Below are positions 56,539-64,000 of a stretch of DNA of 64,000 bases, piece by piece. Under the pieces are notes generated by a model. That model searched no databases. It was not told where the DNA came from and worked only from the letters and a program-made list of their open reading frames with translations. Every line of letters begins with the position of its first letter. Within the stretch, counting starts at the first letter, position 1. Made by a program: the position numbers and the translations under genes. The stretch is from Clostridia bacterium UC5.1-1D2 (GTDB lineage: Bacteria > Bacillota > Clostridia > Lachnospirales > Lachnospiraceae), in assembly GCA_001304855.1 (NCBI GenBank), contig BBZN01000020.1, forward strand, positions 1-64,000. Reading direction: 5' to 3'.

Positions 56539-56593
56539 ATGAATCATCGGAGATATAAATGCGTATCAATAGAAAGCAGGAGGATAAAAACCG

Positions 56594-59052
56594 ATGAATA
56601 ATAATATGGGATTTGACAAGGAGACCTTTAAGCACAGCGTCATATATAATGTAAAAAACATGTTCCGCAAGACCATCGACGAGGCTTCGCCCCAGCAGGT
56701 TTTTCAGGCCGTGGCCTACGCTGTGAAGGATGTGATCATCGATGAGTGGATCGCAACCCACAAGGAATATGAGAAAAAGGACGCCAAGACCGTCTATTAT
56801 CTGTCCATGGAGTTTCTTATGGGCCGCGCCTGGGCAACAATATTATCAATATATGCGCAAGGGAAGGCATACGGGAGGTCCTGGAGGAGCTGGGCTTTGA
56901 CTTAAACGTAATAGAGGACCAGGAGCCGGATGCGGCTCTTGGCAACGGAGGCCTGGGCCGGCTGGCCGCCTGCTTCCTTGATTCCCTGGCGACTCTGGGG
57001 TATCCGGCTTACGGCTGCGGTATCCGTTACCGCTACGGCATGTTCAAGCAGAAGATCGAGAACGGTTTCCAGGTGGAGGTTCCGGATGAGTGGCTGAAGG
57101 ACGGCAATCCATTTGAAATCCGCAGATCCGAGTACGCCCAGGAGGTAAAGTTCGGCGGTTATGTGCGCATTGACAACAAGGATGGCGTAAATCACTTTGT
57201 GCAGGACGGCTACCAGTCTGTCATGGCTGTTCCCTATGATCTGCCGGTGATCGGATACGGCAACAATGTTGTGAATACCCTGCGTATCTGGGATGCGCAG
57301 CCTATCAATACCTTTAATCTGGATTCCTTTGACCGCGGCGACTATCAGAAGGCTGTGGAGCAGGAAAATCTGGCCAAGACCATTGTGGAAGTCCTGTACC
57401 CCAACGACAATCACTATGCAGGCAAGGAGCTCCGCTTAAAACAGCAGTATTTCTTTATCTCTGCCAGCGTTCAGAGAGCGATTGTGAAGTACAAGGAGAA
57501 GCATGAGGATATCCGCAAGTTCCATGAGAAGGTAGTTTTCCAGCTGAATGACACACACCCCACAGTGGCGGTTCCGGAGCTGATGCGCATCCTTCTGGAC
57601 GAGGAGGGGCTTGAGTGGGATGAGGCCTGGGAGGTGACCACCAAAACCTGCGCTTACACCAACCACACCATTATGTCCGAGGCGCTGGAGAAATGGCCCA
57701 TTGAGCTGTTCTCACGTCTGCTGCCCCGTATTTATCAGATCGTGGAGGAGATTAACCGCAGATTCCAGAACCAGATACAGGCCATGTATCCCGGCAACCA
57801 GGAGAAGCTGCGGAAAATGTCCATCATCTATGACGGTCAGGTGAAAATGGCTTATATGGCCATTGCAGCCAGCTTTTCCGTAAACGGCGTGGCAAGGCTC
57901 CACACGGAGATCCTGAAGCATCAGGAGCTGAAGGATTTCTATGAGATGATGCCTGAGAAGTTTAACAATAAAACCAACGGCATTACCCAGAGAAGGTTCC
58001 TGCTCCACGGCAATCCGCTGCTGGCGGACTGGGTGACTTCCAAGGTAGGGGATGAGTGGATTACCAATCTTCCTCACATTAAGAAGCTGGAGGTCTATGC
58101 GGACGATTTGAAATGCCAGCAGGAGTTTTTAAATATCAAGTACCAGAACAAGATCCGCCTGGCCAGGTATATTATGGAGCATAACGGCATTGAGGTGGAT
58201 CCCCGGTCTATTTTCGACGTTCAGGTTAAGAGGCTTCACGAGTATAAGCGTCAGCTGATGAATATTTTACATGTAATGTATCTGTATAACCAGCTGAAGG
58301 ATAACCCTGACATGGATATGGTTCCAAGAACCTTTATCTTTGGCGCAAAGGCGGCTGCCGGCTATAAGCGAGCGAAGCTGACCATCAAGCTTATCAATTC
58401 CGTAGCGGATGTGATTAACAACGATAAGTCCATCAAGGGCAAAATTAAAGTGGTATTTATAGAGGATTACCGCGTGTCCAACGCAGAACTGATATTTGCA
58501 GCCGCTGATGTGAGCGAGCAGATTTCAACAGCCAGCAAAGAGGCTTCAGGCACAGGCAATATGAAATTTATGCTCAACGGCGCGCTGACGCTGGGCACTA
58601 TGGACGGAGCCAATGTGGAGATTGTGGAGGAGGTGGGCGCTGATTACGCGTTTATCTTCGGCATGTCCTCCGACGAAGTCATCAACTACGAGAAGAACGG
58701 CGGCTATTATCCAATGGATATTTTCAACAATGACCAGGAAATCCGCCGGGTTCTGATGCAGCTGATCAACGGTTACTATGCGCCGGATAACCCTGAGCTG
58801 TTCCGGGATATCTATGATTCCCTGCTGAACACCAAGAGCAGCGATAAAGCGGACACCTATTTTATTCTGAAGGATTTCAGGTCCTATGCGGAAGCCCACA
58901 AGCGGATCGATGCAGCTTACAGAGACGAGAAGTGGTGGGCCAAGGCGGCTATCCTGAATGTGGCCAACAGCGGCAAGTTTACTTCCGACAGGACCATTGA
59001 GGAGTACGTAAAGGATATCTGGCATCTGAAAAAAGTGACGGTTGAGATGTAA
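56594..59052 (+). CDS. glgP: glycogen/starch/alpha-glucan phosphorylase (frameshifted)
   Basis: About 819 residues after joining one break near 56832, where a missing C splits YLSMEFLMGRALGNN. It has DAALGNGGLGRLAACFLDS, VFQLNDTHPTVAVPELMR, VKRLHEYKRQLMN, and the PLP-lysine region SKEASGTGNMKFMLNGALT. It cleaves stored glycogen with phosphate to glucose-1-phosphate. Separate from ileS by 55 bp with its own ribosome-binding site (GCAGGAGG). A terminator follows. Confidence 0.95.
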
Positions 59053-59083
59053 ATGGCGCTTCAGACACGCCCTGGAGGCGTGA

Positions 59084-59124
59084 ATGCTCCGGCAATCCTG
59101 ATACAGCAGGAGCCGGAGCATTTC
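59084..59124 (+). terminator. terminator-like hairpin after glgP
   Basis: ATGCTCCGGC and GCCGGAGCAT form a perfect 10-bp stem, with CCTG/CAGG pairing inside. Only a short T stretch follows. A second small hairpin (GGCAGTT/AACTGCC, 59137-59160) lies in the metF leader. Confidence 0.6.
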
Positions 59125-59199
59125 TATAAAAAAGGCGGCAGTTACAAAAAAAGAACTGCCGGAATGGTTGGACCTGAGGCAAAAGGGAGGATATGAAAA

Positions 59200-60066
59200 T
59201 TGAAGATACGGGATATACTGGCAGGGGACAAGCCCACTCTGTCCTTTGAGGTGTTCCCTCCAAAGACAGAGGACGCCTATCATACAGTGGCGGCTGCGGC
59301 TGCGGAGATTGCCGGGCTGAAGCCCTCTTTTATGAGCGTCACCTATGGCGCAGGAGGAGGAACCAGCGACTATACGGTGGATATTGCATCTACCATTCAG
59401 GAAAAGTACAATGTGACGCCTTTGGCCCATATTACCTGTGTTTCCTCCACCAGGGAGAAGGTGGAGCAGGTGCTGGGGGAGCTTAGGGCCCACAAGATTG
59501 AAAATGTTCTGGCTCTGAGAGGGGATATACCGGAGGACGGAAGAACACCGGAGGTCTACCATTATGCATCGGAGCTTATCCGAGAGATCAAGAAATCCGG
59601 AGATTTCTGCATCGGGGCGGCCTGTTACCCGGAAGGGCATGTGGAGTCCGCCAATAAGTCGGTTGATATGGATTATTTAAAGGAGAAGGTGGAGGCGGGA
59701 TGTGATTTTGCCACCACCCAGATGTTCTTTGACAACAGTATTCTGTACAGCTACCTGTACCGCATCCGGGAGAAGGGAATCACGGTTCCTGTGATCGCAG
59801 GGATTATGCCTGTGACCAATGCCAAGCAGATTAAGAGGATCACCCAGATGTCGGGAACCTACCTGCCTTCCAGGTTTATGTCCATTGTGGATAAATTCGG
59901 TGACAACCCAAGGGCTATGAAGCAGGCCGGGATCGCCTATGCCACAGACCAGATTATTGATCTCATAGCCAATGGCGTAAAGGGAATTCACGTGTATTCC
60001 ATGAATAAGCCGGATGTGGCCATGAAGATTAAGGAGAATCTGTCGGATATACTGGAGTGGGAATAA
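59200..60066 (+). CDS. metF: methylenetetrahydrofolate reductase
   Basis: A 288-residue intact protein. I keep the TTG at 59200 as start: GGAGG lies 9 bp ahead, while the nearby ATG at 59193 is in another frame and too close. It has SFEVFPPKTEDAY, SVTYGAGGG, HITCVSSTREKVEQ, ALRGDIPEDGR, CDFATTQMFFDN and GIMPVTNAKQI. It reduces methylene-THF to methyl-THF for MetH. First gene of the methionine cluster. Confidence 0.95.
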   Translation: MKIRDILAGDKPTLSFEVFPPKTEDAYHTVAAAAAEIAGLKPSFMSVTYGAGGGTSDYTVDIASTIQEKYNVTPLAHITCVSSTREKVEQVLGELRAHKIENVLALRGDIPEDGRTPEVYHYASELIREIKKSGDFCIGAACYPEGHVESANKSVDMDYLKEKVEAGCDFATTQMFFDNSILYSYLYRIREKGITVPVIAGIMPVTNAKQIKRITQMSGTYLPSRFMSIVDKFGDNPRAMKQAGIAYATDQIIDLIANGVKGIHVYSMNKPDVAMKIKENLSDILEWE

Positions 60067-60153
60067 AGAGGGGACCGGGCACAGGCAGTAACCTGCAAAG
60101 CGCTGCTGAGGACGAAGTGAACAGGGGCGAAAGAGAAGCTTTAGGAGGTGCAG

Positions 60154-60808
60154 ATGGAAGCGGACAGTATTGACAGGAGAGAGGTGCTTCGTTACCTGGG
60201 ATACAGAGGCCATGAGGCGGATGAAAGGGTGAACGCCTGGTGGAAAGGTGTATCGGGGAGCTTTTTAACGCTATCAGCCCCAGACATCTGGTTCGGGAAT
60301 TTCCTTTGATTCTGGAAGGCCAGGAGGGAATCGACGGGCTCTGTTTTCAGACCCGGAGCAAAAATCTTGCAAGGAATTTGAGGGACTGCCAGTCGATTCT
60401 TGTATTCGCAGCTACCTTGGGAACGGGAGCGGACCACCTGATTCAAAAATATAACCGTCTGCAGATGAGCAAGGCGGTAGTGATGCAGGCTGCGGCAACT
60501 GCCATAATCGAGGAGTACTGCGATGAGGTATGCAGGGAGCTGAGGCAGAAGTTTGAAGGGGAGGGAAGGTATCTGCGGCCCAGGTTCAGCCCGGGATACG
60601 GGGATTTTCCCCTGAGCTGCCAGCCGGCTCTCCTTGGGGCCTGGAGGCGGGGAAACGGATCGGCATTAAACTGACAGACAGCCTGCTCATGATGCCGTCC
60701 AAGTCGGTGACGGCAGTTATGGGGGTCAGCGGCAAGGCCTACAGGTGCGACGTGAAGGGATGCGAGGTGTGCGCCAAAAAAGACTGCGCCTACCGGAGGC
60801 AGAGCTGA
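60154..60808 (+). CDS. stand-alone MetH reactivation (activation) domain protein (frameshifted)
   Basis: Starts MEADSIDRREVLRYLGYRGHEADE behind TTAGGAGGTG. About 218 residues after joining breaks near 60235 and 60650. It has VFAATLGTGADHLIQKYN, AAATAIIEEYCDEVCREL, RFSPGYGDFPL, the late SLLMMPSKSVTAVMGVS and a cysteine-rich end CEVCAKKDCAYR. This is the SAM-binding domain that re-methylates oxidised cobalamin; in E. coli it is the C-terminal part of MetH. Here it is a separate gene two places before metH. Confidence 0.85.
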
Positions 60809-60909
60809 GCCTGGGACAAGGGGAAGGAACGCGGTTTGAACCGATCCTTGCAGAAAGCAGGGATAGATATAACAGTTACAGCAAAATATAATATACGGAG
60901 GAGTTAGAA

Positions 60910-61943
60910 ATGATTCGTTTTAATTGTGATTACAGCGAAGGCGCTCATGAGCGTATTTTGAGGAAGCTTGCAGAGACAAATCTGGAGCAGACGCCGGGCT
61001 ATGGGGAGGATTCATACTGCCTGGAGGCGGCCGGGATAATCAGGGAGCTCTGCAGGAAGGAGGAAGCCGCCGTCCATTTCCTGGTAGGCGGAACACAGGC
61101 CAACCAGACGGTGATTGCTGCGGCCCTCCGTCCCCACCAGGGGGTTGTGGCCGCTGTAACGGGACATATAAATGCCCATGAGACAGGGCCATCGAGGCCA
61201 CCGGACATAAGGTTCTGGCTCTTCCTTCCGACGACGGAAAGGTCAGGGCCGGGCAGGTGGAGGAGCTCTACACAGCCCATGTGGAGGATGACAGCTTTGA
61301 GCATATGGTCCAGCCCAAGATGGTGTATATCTCCAATCCTACGGAGCTGGGCACGATCTATACAAAGAAGGAACTGGAGGAGCTGTACGAAGTCTGCAGG
61401 AGGCATGGCCTGTATCTCTTCGTGGACGGAGCGCGCCTGGGCTATGGGCTGGCGGCTGAGGGAAACGACGTGGATCTGCCCGTACTGGCTTCCAACTGCG
61501 ACGTGTTCTATATCGGCGGCACCAAGGTGGGAGCCCTGTTCGGAGAGGCGGTTGTGATTACCAATAAGGAACTTATGCCCGATTTCCGCTACCATATTAA
61601 GCAGAGAGGCGGCATGCTGGCCAAGGGCAGGCTTTTGGGTCTGCAGTTCGGAGAGCTTTTAAGGGACGGGCTGTACTTTGAGCTGGGAGCGCATGCGGAC
61701 AGGCTGGCAGCCAGGATCCGCCGGGCATGTGAGGAGAAGGGATACCCCTTCCTTGTGTCCAATACCACGAATCAGATCTTTCCCATTATGCCGGATTCCG
61801 TTCTGGAACAGTGGAAGGACAAATACAGCTATACCCACCAGGGCCGGGTGGATGAAAGCCATACGGCAATCCGCCTTTGCACCAGCTGGATTACCAGCGA
61901 GGAACATGTGGACGCGCTTGTAAAGGACATCTTAAACAGCTAA
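60910..61943 (+). CDS. ltaE: low-specificity threonine aldolase / beta-eliminating lyase family (frameshifted)
   Basis: About 344 residues after joining one break near 61190, where one missing G interrupts NAHETGAIEATGHK. It has NCDYSEGAHERIL, FLVGGTQANQTVIAAAL, VDGARLGYGLA and the PLP lysine in YIGGTKVGALFGEA. It splits threonine to glycine and acetaldehyde. Its place between MetH-reactivation and metH suggests feeding glycine into one-carbon units, though amino-acid specificity is not certain. Confidence 0.88.
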
Positions 61944-61999
61944 AATAAGCGTCTGTATGAGAGCAGACAGACTTCAATTGCTCATAACGAGGAAAAAGA

Positions 62000-64000
62000 A
62001 TGAACATATTAGATGCAATGAAAAAGCGCCGCATATTCTGCGACGGGAGGTATGGGGAGCATGCTCCAGGCCAGAGGACTTACTGCAGGAGAGCTGCCTG
62101 AGCTGTGGAATCTGAGCCACAGGGAAGTCCTGAAGGAGATTCATGCAGAGTATCTGGATGCAGGAGCCGATCTGGTAACCACCAATACATTTGGGGCTAA
62201 CGGCCTGAAGTATAAAGATAATCTGGAAGCCATAGTGACCGCCGCAGTGGAGAACGCCAGGGAGGCGGTCAGGGAGGCGGGACACGGCTGGGTGGCGCTG
62301 GATCTGGGACCTACAGGGAAGCTTTTAGAACCTCTGGGCGATCTGCCTTTTGAGGAAGCGGTGAGGCTTTACAGGGAAGTTGCCTCCATAGGCGCAAAGG
62401 CCGGAGCGGATTTGATTCTTATCGAGACAATGAGCGACAGCTACGAGCTTAAGGCTGCTGTGCTGGGGGCGAAGGAAGGGGGGAGGTTCCCGGAACCGGG
62501 AGCTGTCTGCCTGTGTTTGCCACGGTTATCTACGACGAGCGCGGCAAGCTTCTTACAGGAGGAAACGTGGAATCTACGGTCGCCCTTCTGGAGGGGCTGG
62601 GAGTAGACGCCCTTGGCATCAACTGCGGTCTGGGACCGGTACAGATGAAAGGGATTCTCAAAGATATCCTGGAGGTATCCTCTGTTCCTGTGCTGGTCAA
62701 TCCCAACGCAGGCCTTCCCAGAAGCGAGAAGGGAAAAACGGTATATGATATAGACGAAAAGGAATTTGCCCAGGTGATGGAGGAGATTGTCTCCATGGGA
62801 GCCGTGATTGTAGGCGGCTGCTGCGGAACGACGCCGGACCATATAAGAGAGACGGTGAAGCGTTGCAGGGACATTCCTGTAAAATGGCCGGAGCCCAAGA
62901 GGCGGACCGTGATTTCCTCCTACGCCCAGGCCGTAGTTATAGGACGCAAGCCGGTGATCATCGGCGAGCGCATCAACCCCACAGGCAAGTCCAAATTTAA
63001 ACAGGCATTAAGGGAGCACAACCTGGAATATATTCTCAGAGAGGGAGTGAGCCAGCAGGACAACGGGGCGGACGTGCTGGACGTAAATGTGGGCCTGCCG
63101 GAGATTGACGAGCCCTCCATGATGGAGGAGGCGGTCCGGGAGCTTCAGAGCGTCATTGACCTGCCCCTGCAGATCGACACCTCCAATATGGAGGCCATGG
63201 AGCGGGCTATGCGCATATACAACGGCAAGCCTCTCATAAACTCGGTAAACGGCAAGGAAGAAGTGATGGAGCAGGTGTTCCCGCTGGTGGCCAAATACGG
63301 CGGCGTGGTAGTGGGCCTGTGCCTGGACGAGGAGGGGATCCCTGAAACAGCCGAGGGAAGAATCAAAGTGGGGCGCAAAATCATTGACAGGGCGGCGGCC
63401 TACGGCATCGGTCCTGAGGACATCATACTGGACGGACTCTGCATGACGGTGAGCTCAGACAGCAAGGGAGCTCTCACAACCCTGGAAACTCTGCGGCGCA
63501 TCCGGGATGAACTGGGGGGCAAATCGGTTCTGGCGTCTCCAACATTTCCTTCGGTCTGCCCCAGAGGGAGATTATCAATGCAGCCTTCTTTACCATGGCC
63601 ATGGAGTCCGGGTTAAATGCCGCCATCATCAATCCCAATTCCGAAGCTATGATGCGGGCTTACTACAGCTTTAACGCATTGATGGATCTGGATCCCCAGT
63701 GCAGCCGGTATATCAGCGTCTACGGAGGTCAGGTGGCCGGACTGGGACAGACCATAGGCACAGGCGGCGGCAAACGTCCGGGCAGCTCCCCAAAAGCGGC
63801 AGGGGAACCTGGAGCAGAGAAAGGCCCTGGGGCCTGGGAGCTTCCATTGAGCGGGGGCTGAGAGAAGGCGCCCAGGAGGCGGTGACGGCTCTCCTGGAGG
63901 AGAAGGATCCCCTGGATATTATCAATGAGGAGATGATCCCTGCGCTGGACCATGTGGGAAAAGGCTTTGAGAAGGGAACAATATTCCTGCCCCAGCTTCT
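62000..64000 (+). CDS. metH: cobalamin-dependent methionine synthase, N-terminal part (partial, frameshifted)
   Basis: Runs off the right edge; about 667 codons are present. The homocysteine-binding domain (to about residue 290) has GMGSMLQARG, TTNTFGANGLKYKD, and zinc cysteines in GINCGLGP and VGGCCGTTPDHI. The folate-binding pterin domain follows (VIIGERINPTGKSKFKQAL, DVLDVNVGLPEIDE). At the end the cobalamin cap domain begins (INEEMIPALDHVGKGFEKG). Breaks near 62052, 62480-62510, 63537 and 63770-63860. It makes methionine from homocysteine and methyl-THF. The reactivation domain is encoded separately at 60154. Confidence 0.92.

Noticed and set aside
58546..59640. 364-residue minus-strand frame spanning glgP and metF
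   Set aside because: Antisense to two well-conserved genes and crosses their boundary.

Overview
The window looks like a chromosomal segment of an anaerobic, gut-type Clostridia, most like a Lachnospiraceae of the Enterocloster/Lachnoclostridium kind. This rests on moderate G+C, Firmicutes ribosome-binding sites, a T-box in front of ileS, CIRCE operators, PdxST, a split MetH and a large plant-glycan locus. That placement is inference; there is no rRNA gene to fix it. Nearly half of the genes are broken by one-base indels, mostly in short runs of one base. Joining the frames restores full-length conserved proteins each time, so I treat most breaks as sequence errors and annotate each such gene once, across its full span.

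Layout. Bases 1-2860 are the decayed end of a mobile element: a nitroreductase gene bracketed by copies of a 23-bp palindrome, small element genes on the minus strand, and the 3' half of a large serine recombinase that is spliced directly onto them. Bases 2963-4679 hold a lipoprotein and an AraC regulator. Bases 4915-18691 are a plus-strand glycoside locus: LacI regulator, GH36 alpha-galactosidase, two ABC permeases and a sugar-binding lipoprotein (no ATPase), GH31 alpha-xylosidase, GH127 beta-L-arabinofuranosidase, an aldo/keto reductase and a GH13 alpha-glucosidase. A second GH36 alpha-galactosidase faces them and diverges from an AraC regulator across a palindrome-rich promoter region (18785-22171). 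Together these would import and split galactose-, xylose- and arabinose-decorated plant oligosaccharides; galK (49845-51133) and glgP further on fit the same sugar economy.

Bases 22445-22943 are an AT-rich islet with an orphan colicin-E3-type toxin tail and its immunity gene. Next come manA, a minus-strand TPR/DUF4037/DUF4125 cluster, pdxST, a cytidylyltransferase-aminotransferase fusion with a methyltransferase, a hybrid histidine kinase, a CIRCE-controlled hsp20, and a response regulator/kinase/PepSY-lipoprotein operon (34501-37339). Bases 37555-41178 encode two tandem aconitase-family hydro-lyases. Then follow pta, a MATE exporter behind a terminator-like leader, CIRCE-controlled htpG, degV, capA-like, a radical SAM gene, galK and pncB.

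The right end is core metabolism: a T-box and ileS, glgP, and a one-carbon/methionine cluster of metF, a stand-alone MetH reactivation domain, a threonine aldolase and metH, which runs off the window end. The most interesting items are the palindrome-flanked nitroreductase cassette, the toxin/immunity islet, the nucleotidyltransferase-aminotransferase fusion with its methyltransferase, the paired hydro-lyases and the MATE leader. I do not see a clear, wholly new defence system or CRISPR array.
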